A stretch of 64,000 bases of DNA, taken from assembly GCA_963662155.1 (NCBI GenBank), contig OY759268.1:11129935-11193934 (forward strand), in the 5' to 3' direction. Made by a program: the position numbers and the translations under genes. How positions within the stretch are numbered: the stretch's first letter is position 1; each line of letters begins with the position of its first letter. Source of the DNA: Lamellibrachia columna. Its lineage: Eukaryota > Annelida > Polychaeta > Sabellida > Siboglinidae. The notes below the pieces were generated by a model. It was given only the letters and a program-made list of their open reading frames with translations, had not been told where the DNA came from and made no database searches. Positions 23,050 to 37,937 of the stretch are shown piece by piece.

Positions 23050-23189
23050 TGAAGTCAGTCCAACATATTGTGTTGTTATTGATAGAAACACCTAATTCAT
23101 GTCTTGTGGGAGCTGCAGCAATCTCTGTTCGTCCACTTCCATCCAAATTGGTCTTGTACATACGTTGATCAACTGCATAAAATAGCAGT
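23050..23189 (-). CDS. YWTD gene A, exon 5
   Basis: 140 nt, acceptor CTTTTTAG, donor TCA|GTAAGT, entry phase 2, exit phase 1. It encodes LLFYAVDQRMYKTNLDGSGR, then TEIAAAPTRHELGVSINNNT and ICWTDF. 'LFYAVD.RMYKTNLDGSGRTEI' and 'ICWTDF' are textbook YWTD (LDLR class B) repeat sequence. Copy B (62952-63094) has one extra codon and about ten substitutions but stays open, a sign of protein-level constraint. Confidence 0.9.
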
Positions 23190-23224
23190 CTAAAAAGACA
23201 AGCATACATTGTGATAGCATATCA

Positions 23225-23320
23225 TGGAGATATTACATGAATGCAGGCATACATATTTACATGCATGCATACTTACATGCATGCATACATACATACATAT
23301 CACACATACATACATACATA
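23225..23320. repeat. (CATA)n tetranucleotide microsatellite
   Basis: Runs of catacatacata with tgca variants. The corresponding place in copy B carries a (TA)n array instead. Confidence 0.9.
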
Positions 23321-23882
23321 CGTATGGGAAATCTTGAGGAGAACACGGAATTGAATTTGGTGGATTGGATATTTGTCTAAAGCGTGGAATATTGATCGGA
23401 TAAGTATTATTATTACGTGTATATTAAACATAAACTTACAAGAGTCCTTGTTTAGTCAATGGTGGCTGTTAAAATTTAGCTATAGGAGTAATTTAAGGTA
23501 GTTTATATCATAGATCTCCGAAGACTCGGTAGCGCGAGCGATAATTAAGGTTTGTTGTTGTCAGTTGCTTGGGTACATAATACGAGACATAATATTATTG
23601 TAAATAATTTAGTACATATTAAAGATTGAAAACCTGAATATTTTGTTTTAGCAATACTTATTATTAAACGTTAGCCGTAGGTAGTAACTCAGTGTAATTT
23701 AAAGGTCACTGAAATTTCGTTAGCGCTAGCGATATTACGTTTTGTTACATAGAAAGTAAGTTGCAAGGCAGTAGTTGTAAATTTAATTAAGACATAAAGT
23801 GTGTATTACAACACAAAAACAGTCTTTGTGAAGACTACGTAGTATAAATTGATTATAAACAAATATAAATTGAATTTCTAAC

Positions 23883-25097
23883 ATGGCGCCGCGCAAACGC
23901 CAAGTGTAAGCGAAACGTAATTTGATATGTTCTAGCTGCGACAGCTGGTTAGACTTTACAAAGTCCGGGTGTGTAAATTCGTGGGCGGAGGTGCAGGCGG
24001 ATGATTTTCATTTCGTGCTTAGGGGGTGTATGACAGTGAAATATCTGCAGGAGCAGGTAATTGAGCTAAGGAATATGATTTTGATGACGACAGGGCAGGG
24101 TGAGACAGAAGAGAGCAGAGGTGGTGAGAATGATGAGAGCAGAGGTGGTGAGACCGATGAGAGCAGAAGTGGTGACACCGAGGAGAGCAGAGTTAGTGAA
24201 AACGAGGAAAACAGAGGTGAGAACAAGGAGAGCAGTGGCAATGTAAGGGAGAAAGCTGGTAAGAAGAAGAAATATGGAAAAAGGAAGAATGTGCAACAAA
24301 AGGAAGATAACCGAGTGAGTGAAGAGGGATTGTTATGTGGCAGGATGGTCGAGGATAACAAGAGCAGAGAAAAGGAGAAGACTGTGGATCAGAAGAAGAA
24401 AGATGACAGAAGGCAGAGTATTCAACAAAACAGAGGTAAGCGGGTTAGTGGAGAGGGAGTGCCAGGTGGTAAGACAGTAAAGGTTAATGATAGGAGAGAA
24501 AGGGGGCATACTGGTAGTGTGCAACAGGAAAGGAGCTTTGCTGATGTAGAATCACAGGGGAAAGCGAGGAAAGCCAGGGTATTTATGGGTGATTCCATCA
24601 TTAAGAAAGTGGATAAAAATGTAAATAGAGGAGATGACATAACAGTATGCCTACCAGGGGCAAAAATAGAGGATATAGCAGAGAAGGCAGGACAAGTCAT
24701 GGGTGGTGGCACGGGAGGTGCTGTTCTCGTGCATGTGGGAACGAACAATGCCGAGAAGGAGGGAACGTCAGCCATCGTTGGTAAGTACAGGAGGTTGATC
24801 AAGACACTTAAAGAGGCACGAGTTGGACAGATTGTATGGTCGGGGATATTATCAATAATGATAGGCAGGGTTGCGGAATATAGGAACTGTAGGAGGATGG
24901 CGATCAACACACAGGTACAGAAGGTATGTATGGAGGAAGGAGTAGGCTTCGTAGACATGTGATTAAACTTTGTGGGAAGAAATGACTTTGTCATGAGAGA
25001 TGGACTTCAACTGACAGGGAAGGGCGCTGCAGTTCTTGGGTGTGAGTTTGTCAGAGTTGTCGACGAGGGCAAAGGTACCATAACTTATTTAAACTAG
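23883..25097 (+). pseudogene. LINE ORF1 (Cys-rich finger and SGNH-esterase-like domain)
   Basis: ATG at 23883 begins MAPRKRQV, followed by an in-frame TAA at 23907. The frame then runs to TGA at 24960 (Trp expected, 'DM*LNFVGRNDF') and on to TAG 25095-25097. The N-terminus has CSSCDSW...SGC, like the PHD-type finger of CR1 ORF1. A charged Glu/Ser/Arg tract (about 24095-24240) links to the C-terminal domain. That domain contains RVFMGDSIIKKV (GDS block), VLVHVGTNNAEKEG (GTN block) and RDGLQLTGKGAAVL (the D-x-L-H/Q-L block), the SGNH-hydrolase signature of CR1 ORF1 proteins. Only two point stops separate it from a complete frame, so the insertion is fairly recent. Confidence 0.8.
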
Positions 25098-25179
25098 ATG
25101 CGCAGGGGGAACTGACAGATAAAACTCAAAGGAGTGCTACTACAAATACAAATCCAAATACATGTTCACCAATAATTTC

Positions 25180-27158
<1,979 letters not shown>

Positions 27159-27548
27159 ATGAACATTGATGGACTCTCGATAAGCCAATGGCTTCCTTGT
27201 CCACTTGCCATCTGGGCCTTTGGCTTGGATGGCAAATCTTGTTAAGTCTTGTTAAATCTTGTTAAAAGTGTCCAATGTTGCACTGTATGTCATTATTCGT
27301 AGCTAAGCGACCCATTTGACTACTTGCACCAAATACCACACAATTTCCAATAATTGTTTGGCAAAGGTGACTTTCCAAAAAAAGTTATGTACTTGTCTAT
27401 AAAATCATATAGAATAATCTGTACATAATAATTAGTTACATTGATTAATTTTTCTAAGGAATATTCAGCCGCAAAAATGTCAATAATATAAAATGTTCTG
27501 CTAAGGGGTTATATGCTGTAATTTAAATACGTAGTTGTAATATGTTAC

Positions 27549-27803
27549 CTGTTCTTTAGGTCCACAGTCAAAGTATATATACGGCCAGTCTCGATCTTGA
27601 GTGTTGGTCTCCTACTGCCGTTCGTAGTGATCACTTCAATACGTGTGTTATCTGCGAAGTAAAGTTCCTTTTCCACAGGGTCAACAGCGATCCCTCGTAT
27701 CTCGGAACTGACTGAGAACACACGAGGAAACATTATATTGTTGTATCTTTGGAAACTTGGAGTAACATTTATAAATGTTCCAGTCGGTTTGGTTTCGGCC
27801 ATT
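27549..27803 (-). CDS. YWTD gene A, exon 4
   Basis: 255 nt, acceptor GGATTACAG, donor CAG|GTAACA, entry and exit phase 2. After MAETKPTGTFINVTPSFQRY it encodes EIRGIAVDPVEKELYFADNT, then RIEVITTNGSRRPTLKIETG and RIYTLTVDLKN. 'IRGIAVDP....LYFAD...IEV...NGS' is a complete YWTD repeat. Exit phase 2 joins exon 5 to give DLKNRLLFYAVD, the expected start of the next blade. Confidence 0.9.
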
Positions 27804-27869
27804 CTGTAATCCACAACGAACTTCCTTATCACGCTTTACGTACGACATGATGTGACATTTGTGCCCCTT

Positions 27870-28265
27870 TAGCCAATTCACAACCACTAGTCAACAATGT
27901 CCTTTTAGCCAATTAACTACCATTAGTTAACAATGTTCCTTTAGCCAATTCACAACCACTAGTCAACAATGTCCCTTTAGGCAATTAACTACCATTAGTT
28001 AACAATGTTCCTTTAGCCAATTCACAACCACTAGTCAACAATGTCCCTTTAGGCAATTAACTATCAGTAGTTAACAATGTTCCTTTAGCCAATTCACAAT
28101 CACCAGTCAACAATGCCCCTTTTCCCAATTCACTATCATGCGTTAACAATGTCCCTTCAGCCAATTCACTATCACTAATCAACAATGTCTCTTTAGCCAA
28201 TTCACTTTCACTAGTCAACAATGTCCCTTTTGCCAATTCACTATCACTTGTCAACAATGTCGTTA
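27870..28265. repeat. 36 bp minisatellite in intron 3 of gene A
   Basis: About 11 units of a degenerate 36 bp repeat built on caatgtccctttagccaatt and cactatcactagtcaa. It stays open on the - strand as SDSELAKGTLLT because 36 is a multiple of three. It starts about 70 bp from the exon 4 acceptor. Confidence 0.9.
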
Positions 28266-28269
28266 TTCG

Positions 28270-28990
28270 ATGTATACAATGCATAGCAGGGAATATATCC
28301 CAAAAAGTGGACACTTGATCAAAATATCTTTTGTCTCTCAGAACGTGAATTTTAAAATTAAGTTTAGATAAATGTCAACATGGATTTCCCATGTAGCTAA
28401 AATCATTTAAAAATACAAACCATTAACAAAACAATTATATATTCAAAGACGCAATTGGGAATAATAAATAACTAAAACAAGATCGTAGGTCATTGTTATA
28501 AAATATTTATTTAATAGGTCCTGATTTTATATATTGTTTTATATATTGTTTGATGTTGTGTGGACGTTATTATATAGCTTGGTGGTGAAACTATGTATCT
28601 CTATTTCCTTCCCTCTATTCTTTTTTCATTCCCTCCCCTCTCCCTCCGCCCCTGGTTTCATGTTTGGTTCCTATACCTACTTTCAATCTCGAAACCCCTT
28701 TCATTCCTTCTTTCCATACTCTCCCGTTTCCCTTTTAAATTCCCCATATGTCCCTACTAGCATTCTTCCTTTATTCCTTGTCCCATATCTCCCTTCTTTC
28801 CGTGTTCTTTATTACATTAGCACTTCTCTCAATCTCAAATCTTACATTATGTCTTCTTTTCGTATCCCTTCTAACATTAGTCATGCCCATTTTTGCCTTC
28901 ATCCAGTTCCCTTATTACATTATTCATCCCCCTCTTTTGTACTTTTTTCCAACCACATCCCTTCTTACATTCCCCACATCCCTCTCCCTT
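28270..28990. other. intronic, strongly pyrimidine-rich stretch
   Basis: From about 28590 to 29000 the + strand is very rich in C and T (ttcccttctttcc-like), next to the long CA and TA arrays. No gene is recognised. Confidence 0.5.
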
Positions 28991-29015
28991 CTTACTTTAT
29001 CCATTCTAACCATAT

Positions 29016-29710
<695 letters not shown>

Positions 29711-30420
29711 GTAGATAACATCTACTGGTAATCCCTCGTCTATCCACTAAGTGATTTCTTCCATGACCTCGCTCTTAGGAATCCATATTCAGATGCACTT
29801 AGTAGTTTATCCCTAACAAGGACATCAGCCATATTGTCTTAATTAACCTTTATAATAATTTACAAATCACTGGTTCAGTTCAATGATCTGTAATTCTCTG
29901 GCTTATTTCTCCAATCCTCTTTATTTTTGGGAGCCGAGAATAACACCCATCGTGCGGGGTTGGAATTTATTTTTGGGCGTTTTCACGCATACGGTACACT
30001 TTTGCCCAAATGCACTTTACCTCATTTTATTCAAACAATTCAACTGTGTATTATTTATTCAGTGTGATTATCATGAAACGGCAGTAGTAAGGAACCTTCA
30101 GTTCACATTTCATCAAAATACATCAAACATTTGTTGTTGTTGATACATTTCTTAGTCCCAGTTTATGTTAGTATTAACAGCAGCATTGCAATATTACGAA
30201 GCAAGGTTTCCAAGGCATGATGTGTTCTTATTTCTCTTCAAAGGAACCACACCCTTTTTCAATGATTAGATGAACACTCTTGCAAGTCGAGGAAGTGAAG
30301 TGAAAATAGAACATTGTGAAATGAAAATTAAATATAGTGAAGTGAAAAAATAGCATTGTTAATCAAGCAATCAAGCAATTGTTCATAGGACAGCTGAAGA
30401 GTGGAAGATCAAACATATCG
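29711..30420. other. intron 3 of gene A, no feature recognised
   Basis: Ordinary AT-rich sequence, with gaagtgaaaatagaac-like direct repeats near 30290-30350. Confidence 0.4.
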
Positions 30421-30428
30421 TATTCAAC

Positions 30429-30734
30429 TTGCCGTTTAAGAAGCTCTTTTCTTTGGATCCGGCAAGTGTGGCCTGTCTGATTTCATTGAATGCAACCCAG
30501 TACAACATTCCATCAACTTCATCAGCGGCGACATAATGCACTTTATCTACAAGCCAAGTAGATGCATTGGTATTCGACAAACATTTCCGCGCTAGCAAAA
30601 ACTCTGAAGCTACACATATATTCTTCGCACAGTAACACTCATAGTCTTGTGATGTGGTAGCCATGAGTTGTGGTAAAAAACACGTCACCCATGAACCGGT
30701 TTTTACGTGCATCTCATCTTCACACACGTTTACA
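30429..30734 (-). CDS. YWTD gene A, exon 3 (EGF-like and first propeller blade)
   Basis: The - strand reads GSWVTCFLPQLMATTSQDYE, then CYCAKNICVASEFLLARKCL, then VHYVAADEVDGMLYWVAFNE and IRQATLAGSKEKSFLNGK. The 'YECYC' part is EGF-like. 'FLLARK' followed by 'ADEVDGMLYW....I..A.L.GS' is the usual passage from an EGF module into the first YWTD blade in LDLR-related proteins. The donor at 30428 (GGCAA|GTTGAA) is weak but gives phase 2, as exon 4 needs. A GC-type donor four bases upstream would give phase 1. The 5' boundary is uncertain: no strong acceptor with the right phase is seen near 30730. Confidence 0.7.
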
Positions 30735-30740
30735 CTATTT

Positions 30741-32111
30741 ATCTTTTAGTCAGATTTAGCCTCCTTTATTAGATGTTGTTCGTTTTCGTACCCACGTCTA
30801 CGACATTCTGACCATATAAACAAGAATATTAATAAATGTCTGAGGGAAACGTAGACAAAATGTGGATCCGCGTTATTTTCCAACATTTGTCGACAAATGC
30901 GTTCGATTACGATTATTGAGTACGATTTTTCTATCTCCGTCAACAACTCCAAAACTAAATCATTACAAACACATGATCATGTACAACCTAATCCCTAATA
31001 CTAAGGCACAACCTTAAAATATAAATCCATAAAGCTAAACATGTTTATACTAGCAGATCGAACAATATGTACAGGCTATAAACCATTAACTAATCCCCAA
31101 CCGGAAACCCTAAGCTAATATTTAACCTAAAACCTGTCAGACATGAATCGTCAAATACCTAAACAGAAACATATAGAACATTAGCCCTATACATTAACCC
31201 TAAAGCCCTGATCACTAAAACTTAACACAACAAACCCTAGAACTAGAGAAAAACAAAGTGGTAAATTCTAAAATATAACACCTTATCAAAATACTTGTCT
31301 ACCAAGAAAACGGTAACCATGAAAATAAAACTGAAACAATGAACATAAAAACGTAACCACGAAAACAAAAACGTAACCACGAAAACAAAAACGAAACTAT
31401 GACACTAAGTGTGGTTCTCACCCAAACCATAAACATAAAACACTAAAACAATGTTTGAAAACTTAGCCCTTAACATTATGTTCCTAATAGAACATTTTTA
31501 ATGAAATCCTTCAATCCAAGTCGTAACTCTTAAATAACTTTGAAATCAAACCCATAAATCGAAATCATAACCGATAAAAAAAATAAACAACTATCAAATA
31601 AAACAGAATCCTTGTAAATGTAATGTAATGTAGGTACATCAAAACACTAACTCGAATGAATAAAAACATAATGGTTAAACAAACAAGAGCAAATCCCTAA
31701 CCTTAAAGTCATTAATACAACAAAACCATAAATTGAAATAATATAAAACCTTAACAAAAAACTAAAACGTTAAGTGTAACAATTACAATGTTCAAACTTT
31801 TACACATTTTAATGTATTTTGAAAACATTTAGTCAAACCACCCGTTTTGCGTCGACCATGATATATACTAGCCACTTTAGTAGATAATATTTAAATGAAA
31901 TATGATTGTTAATCATATGTTTTTTCTGCCACTATATTGTTAACAAACAGTCAGTTATTAGAACGTTTGTTGCGGGACTGACCGTGTTTTGTAGAGTTGA
32001 GATCGAACTTTAGCATGATTATTGTACCCGCTAAACGCAACTTCTGATAGGATTTCTGATAAGCAACGTATTTTTTTGTCAAATAAGGGACGATGTTGTG
32101 TCATTACTTAC
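30741..32111. other. intron 2 of gene A, A/C-rich on the + strand
   Basis: About 30960-31800 is poor in G on the + strand and contains many aaccctaa, aacgtaaccacgaaaacaaa and similar units. A - strand frame at 30746-30952 could splice in phase 1 to exon 2, but it has no propeller features and ends in a stop. Any missing first-propeller exons between exons 2 and 3 were not found. Confidence 0.4.
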
Positions 32112-32234
32112 ATTTCCCAGCGGGGATGATTTCTGTTGGTGGACCGAATGTCGGAGGTGTTGTAGAGTCGTCAACCGGAACCTTCACGATCCTACCTTTT
32201 TGACCAATGAGGAGATGAAAGAAGTTTCCGGCAA
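32112..32234 (-). CDS. YWTD gene A, exon 2
   Basis: 123 nt, acceptor TTTTTCCCAG, donor AAT|GTAAGTA, entry and exit phase 1. It encodes AGNFFHLLIGQKGRIVKVPV, then DDSTTPPTFGPPTEIIPAGK. 'LL.GQ.GRI.KVP.D' is a typical propeller start in LDLR-family proteins. The phase joins exon 1 exactly (E-V-A-G). Both splice sites are strong. Five further blades would be expected before the EGF module of exon 3, so either exons were missed or the protein has a shortened first propeller. Confidence 0.75.
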
Positions 32235-32695
32235 CTGGGAAAAACAACACAACGTTTACTTGAAGAACCACTTAAATCATTTTACAGAAATGCAGACATT
32301 AAAATATGGAATTGAAAGAAACTTATTTCTATCACGTAACATGTATAAATACATAAATAATTAATATATATGGTCGATTCACCTGAAAATATCCAAAATA
32401 CACGAATATCAGTTGTGTAGCTGTGACATATTGGTAACAAATCAAACAAACAGTTCACCAGGTTATATACATTCGCGCACATATGCTCTTAATAGATAAA
32501 GTTAATTTTGCCCAGTTCACATTCTTGGATGATTCATAGGGGTTGGAGTAAAAAAAGTAACAAAAGTATACTTTTCTGTCAAATAGATATTTATTTTTGT
32601 GTTTTGGCTTGAAAAAGTTATGCTTAACATTTGCTTCATCACTAAATAATGGTGTATTAGCATAAGACGTCTCACACACATAAAACACAAACACA

Positions 32696-32699
32696 CACA

Positions 32700-32765
<66 letters not shown>
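32696..32765. repeat. (CA)n microsatellite
   Basis: About 70 bp of CA with one tcaca interruption. Confidence 0.95.
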
Positions 32766-32767
<2 letters not shown>

Positions 32768-32903
32768 ATTTTCAAAGTCCTAAAAGCGTAACGTATCCCA
32801 AAATTCGACTGACCCAACAAATGGCCATAAACCATACAAATGACCATACAACCAAACGACTGACAATTCAAATGTCCATACAACAGACTGAACAACTGAA
32901 AAC

Positions 32904-33290
32904 GACACAGGTTTTCATCAATATCATAGATGCCTGCCCAGAATTATGAAATCGAAATAGTCTGACAGAATTAGCAGCAACACTCTGTGGGAGAGGATGA
33001 AACAGCTTCCAGAGAAAAAAGAAATCAACAAGAGAACATGGTGGTGGATTGGTCATACACTACGAAAATGCCCAACCAGTATCACCAGACAAGAACTGAC
33101 ACGGAACCCGCTAGGGAAGAGGAAAGAGGACGGCTCAGAAATACCTGGTTGTGAGACGGTGAAAGGAAAGAGAAGATGACGAGCAACACCTGGAACGAAA
33201 CAACAACGATAATACAGAACAGGTCACAGTTGTGAGCTTTTGTCGTAGGCCCAGTCTTCCAGTGAGTCTAATTGAGCCTAATTAAGTAAG
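32904..33290 (+). pseudogene. RTE-type LINE, C-terminal fragment
   Basis: In one frame: CLPRIMKSK, stop, [20 protein letters not shown], then [20 protein letters not shown] and [20 protein letters not shown], ending at TGA near 33178. 'W.WIGH.LR....I.R.AL..NP.GKRK.GRP' is the conserved C-terminus of RTE-like elements, followed in other frames by the 'NRSQW.AFV.GL' end. It is frameshifted and sits inside the 12 bp minisatellite. Confidence 0.8.
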
Positions 33291-34789
33291 AAAGTACAAC
33301 TTATCGTTCAACTGGCCATACACTAAACCGTATAACTGATTATAAAACTGACCGTACAACATACCTTACAACTGACCGCACAAATGGCCAAACAACTAGC
33401 CATTCAAATGACGGTACAACTGAGCGTATAACATACCATGGAACTGACCATACTATTGATCATACAAACGACCATAAAACCGACACTACCACTGACCAAA
33501 TTACAAATTACCATACAATTACCAAACAGCTGGCCATACAACTGCGCATACAAGTGACGCGGCCCAATATACCACTGGACAAATGAACACTGGTGTACAA
33601 AGCAATGATTGACCCAGTTATGTTGTACAACTACAGCAGGGAGGATTGGTTGCAACTTTTAGATGTTCACATATTATCTATGTTGCAGGAACAGTAATAA
33701 TTCATTTGGACAAGTGACTATCCAACTGATCGTACATTTGACCATACAGCTGACAATGCAGTTAATCATAAAAGAGACCGTACAACTGAGTCCGTGGAAC
33801 TGATCATAAAACGACCATTCAGTGGTTAACAGACAACTGACGGTCATACAAATGACATATAACTGGCTGTACACATGATTTTATAATTAATCGTACAACT
33901 GACCATTAAACTGAACGTATAATTAACCGTGACAATGGACCATGAACTGAACATTCAACTGACCATACAACTAACGTACAATTCACCATACATCTGACAG
34001 TATAACTGACCGTATAATTTACCATACAACTAACCGTACAACACACCATACAGAAAATCATTCAACTGACTATACAACTGACCATATAATTATAGACAAC
34101 TGGCCGTACAAATAACCATATAACTGACCGTGTAACTGACGTTACAACTGACAATTCAACTGAACACTGAACAAGCAAATGTCTGGACAATTGGCCGCAA
34201 AATAGACCAAGAAACTGAACATTTAACTGACCTGTCAACTAACCATCCCACTGACTATGCAACAGAACATGCAACTAACAATGCAAATTACCATATAACC
34301 GGTCATACAACTAATCAAACAGTTGATCGTACACGTGTCCATTCAATTGACCAAATAGAGGACCGTTCAACTTACCGTACACTTCACTATACAAACGATC
34401 ATACAACATACCATGCAACTAACCATAGGACTGTCCATACAAATTATCATACAAATAACAGTACTAATAACCGCACATCTAACCATACAATTGAGCGTAC
34501 TACTGACCATTGAACTGACCGTATAAATAACAAAACAATCGGGCATTGTACAACTGAACAAACAACTTAGAGTGCAACTGACCATACAACTGACCACACA
34601 AGTCATACTTACAACATGCCTTACAACTGGCCGTGCAACTGGCCATCCATATGACCACACAAATGACTATTCAATTGACCGTACAATTATCCATCAATAC
34701 AATTCATCATACGTATATGAATACGACTGACCGTACAAATAAACGTACAACTGGCCGTTAGGGTGGGAGGTCAGAGCTTTTATTTATGT

Positions 34790-35450
34790 AAACGGGTCTG
34801 GGCGGGGTTTGACCACGAAATTATCAATCGAAGGGGGCAACAAATTAAGGGAATGACGCCAAGGCTAAATACAGTGCCAAATGTTCTATTGGGGTTCCTT
34901 GAGTGTTGGAGTGACCAATACCAGCAGTTTGAGGCGGGGATTCCCCTACCGGCAATGCCCAAAGTGTAGGAAAAGGGGCACTTATTTAATGGAATGACGC
35001 TTAATGAAATGATGCGAATGATATATACAGTGTCAAATGTTCCCGTTGGGTCCACTTGGTAAGGAATGTACAATACCAAAAAATTTAGGTGGGGCTTCCC
35101 CCGCCAGCAATCCATAAAGGAGGAGAAAATTGGCATTTATTAATGGGAATGACAAAAAGGTTAAGAAGAGTAAACTTTTCCCGTGGGGTTCCGTGAGTAG
35201 GGAATGACCAATGCTAGCAATTTTAGGTGGGGTCTTCCTCCTGCCAACAACCCCCAAGTGGTGAGAAAAGGGTGGCATTTATTAATAGGGATGACACCAA
35301 AGTTAAACACAGTGTCAAATCTTCCCTTGCGATTCCCTGAGTAAGGAATGACCAATGCCAACAATTTTAGGTGGGGTCTTCGCCCTTCCAGCAAATTCTA
35401 AAGAGTTACAAAAGGGGCATTCATTTAATGGATTGACGCAATGGATAAAA
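34790..35450 (+). repeat. five tandem units of a roughly 135 bp repeat
   Basis: Units share gtgtcaaatgttcccgttgg, 'aggaatgaccaatgccaaca', 'ttttaggtggggtcttc' and 'aaaaggggcattattta'. Similarity falls along the array. Parts of the same unit occur in reverse complement at 36510-36715. Confidence 0.85.
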
Positions 35451-36509
35451 CAGTGATTGATGGCAGCATCCTCGTACAGGAAGCCGTGCTGCAGCACAGC
35501 AAGTCAACATGTAGAGTCATGGCCAGGGATCGTTTGGGGAAGGCGTGTTCCAGTCGTGGTGAACAAATCAATTTGGTATTTTACAAGTACCTCTCATCAT
35601 TGATCGGATTAGGAGTTCAGAGTTCAGAGTTCAGAGTACCATCATACATTGACCATCATTGAACATGACCAGGCCCAGCGGTAGAGAGGTCAGACCACAT
35701 TACAAAATTGCACTGGTAGCCATGTCAATGTTTTGTCTGATCATAGAAAACTTGACCGTCAAAAATTCTGAGAATGTGTCATAACCTTTGAATTGCCTGC
35801 TCAATTGCACTGATTTCACATCATATGAATTGCTCAGTTTTACATATCACAACTTAATTCGCCCTACATTCGTGAGAAACAATGAACATAGAGGTCAACT
35901 GTGGTCAGACCCCTAGGGGGGACGGAGGTCCTAAGACATGGTGCATTCTGGGAAGAGTCTACCCGTTTCCTCATGGAGGAATGGAAGAAGCTGCACTACG
36001 GGCCAACCATAGGAAGAAGTACAGTACACACATCACATGGTGGTAAATGCGATGAAGACCAACGAGGGTGAAATGCTGCAGACAGAAGTACCCAGTTACA
36101 TCCAAGGTCGACACGAGGTGGCCGACAGACTCCCTGATTGCCTTCTATGCAAGCAGTGTTTCCTCCTGCCAATATAAAGAGGATTAACTGTGCCTCTCTA
36201 ACCCGTGCACGAAAATGCTTGCCAATCACATCTACAGGGAACACTTTGTTCATGGACCTGGAAAAGAGCCGACCAGACTGGCCCGACTGGTGAGGCGAGT
36301 ACCATCGACTATGGATGGAACGAGATTGAAAACTGCTTGGAGCCTGACTGGTGCACTCACAGAGTCCCTCACAGCTGGACGATGGCTACAGCGTGGGTGC
36401 GACGTCAACAGATGATGAGAATGCAAGGAGCGAGAACAGTGATGGCATTTATTGCATTCATCAGAACAATAAAGGTTAAAATAATGCTATTTTCCGTATC
36501 AATAATAAA
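35450..36509. other. central region between inverted repeat blocks
   Basis: About 1 kb flanked by 135 bp repeats on the left and inverted copies on the right, as in a DNA transposon with long complex ends. A + frame at 36215-36415 has MLANHIYREHFVHGPGKEPT, faintly like the 'CS.HF..G' block of a THAP finger, but with no Cys pair. No transposase core is visible. Confidence 0.3.
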
Positions 36510-36715
36510 ATAAATTGCTGGCATTGTTCATTCCATACCCAGGGGACCCCACGGGAACATTTTATATTCTTCGCGTTATTCCAATAAATAAGCCTCATTC
36601 AATTATATAAGTGGACCATCTATCACCGTTTGGGAGTTCCTGGCAAGGGAAGGCCGCACCTAAAATGTTTGACATTGATCATTCCGTACTCAGGGAACCC
36701 CAAAGGAAAATTTCA
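36510..36715 (-). repeat. inverted copies of the 135 bp repeat
   Basis: Reverse-complement matches include 'ttgttcattccatacccagg', 'ccccacgggaacatttta' and 'ggccgcacctaaaatgttt'. Confidence 0.75.
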
Positions 36716-37937
36716 TTTGGCAACTAACAATGCAACTGACCGATCAACAGAACTTGCAACTGAACGTACATCTGTCCATTGCAATGACCATACAACTGAC
36801 CATTCAACACATCATATAACTAAAAGTACCATTTATCATACAACTTCCAGTCCAACTTGCCATACAACTATCTACACAAGTATCAGTAAACATACCTTAC
36901 AATTGTTTGTGGGACTGGCCGTACAACTGACCACACAACTGAATGTACAACTGACCAAACCACCAGGCCATACAACTGATCAATCATACCCGGTTAACCA
37001 TACAACTAATCATACGACTGACCATACAACTTACCATTAGACAGACCATACAATTTACCATTAGACTGATCATACAACTAGCCATACGATTTACCATACA
37101 ACGGTCCACACGACTGACCATACAACTAACCACGCGACTGACCATACAACTGAACATACAACTGATCGTATAACTGATCATAAAACTGACCATACAACTG
37201 ATGGTTCAACTCACCATACAACTGACCGTTCAACCGGCCGTTCGTCTGACCGTACAAAGAACATTCAACTGAACATAAAACCTCACAACTGAGCATAAAC
37301 TGACCATACAAATGATTATAAAACTATTCGCACAACTAATCGTGCAATTGAGCATAGAACATATCAGGCTGCTGGACGTATAACTGACCTTGCAAAAAAT
37401 TACCGTTCAACTGACCATTCAGCTGTCGGTTTAACAGACCTTGCATCTGACCATTCTATAACTGTATGTGCAATTGTACAATTGACCGAACAACAGACCG
37501 TGAAACTGAACATACAACTGAACTTACAACTGATCGTACAACCGATGATACAACTCATCAGAGAGTTGATCGTTCAAATACCCATACAACTGCCGAAGTA
37601 ACGGTTCGTGCAACTGACCGTGCACTTGACTGTATAATTCACCATACAAATGTTCGTACACTTGACCATACATCTGATCATACAAATGAACACATCCGAC
37701 AATATAACTGATTATACAACTGATTATACAACTGACCATGCAACTGACCATACAACTTACTGTACTACTGACCATACAACTGGCCTTACAACAGATATTT
37801 TAATTGACAGTGCAACTGACCATACAACTGACAGTTCAACTGACCGTACGACAGACCATACAACTGAATATACAACTGATCATAGCATTGGCCGAAACTA
37901 TTAATACAATAATAGCTTCATAATAATAACAACTTAC

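Larger units (their letters stand above)
32819..37890. repeat. degenerate 12 bp minisatellite array filling intron 1 of gene A, interrupted
   Basis: The unit is about actgaccataca on the + strand, with many variants (accgtacaactg, atcatacaactg). It covers 32819-32900, 33300-34760 and 36720-37890. The breaks are an RTE-type LINE fragment (32904-33290) and a block of 135 bp repeats with a central region (34763-36715). Unit orientation is the same on both sides, so the breaks look like insertions into one array. It ends about 45 bp from the exon 1 donor. The 12 bp period keeps frames open (TDHT repeats), which has no coding meaning. Confidence 0.9.

Noticed and set aside
31140..31260. Interstitial telomere repeat
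   Set aside because: AACCCTAA words occur, but there is no uninterrupted telomeric array.
36205..36415. THAP-type transposase
   Set aside because: A short YREHFVHGPG stretch is suggestive, but the Cys pair and the rest of the domain are missing.
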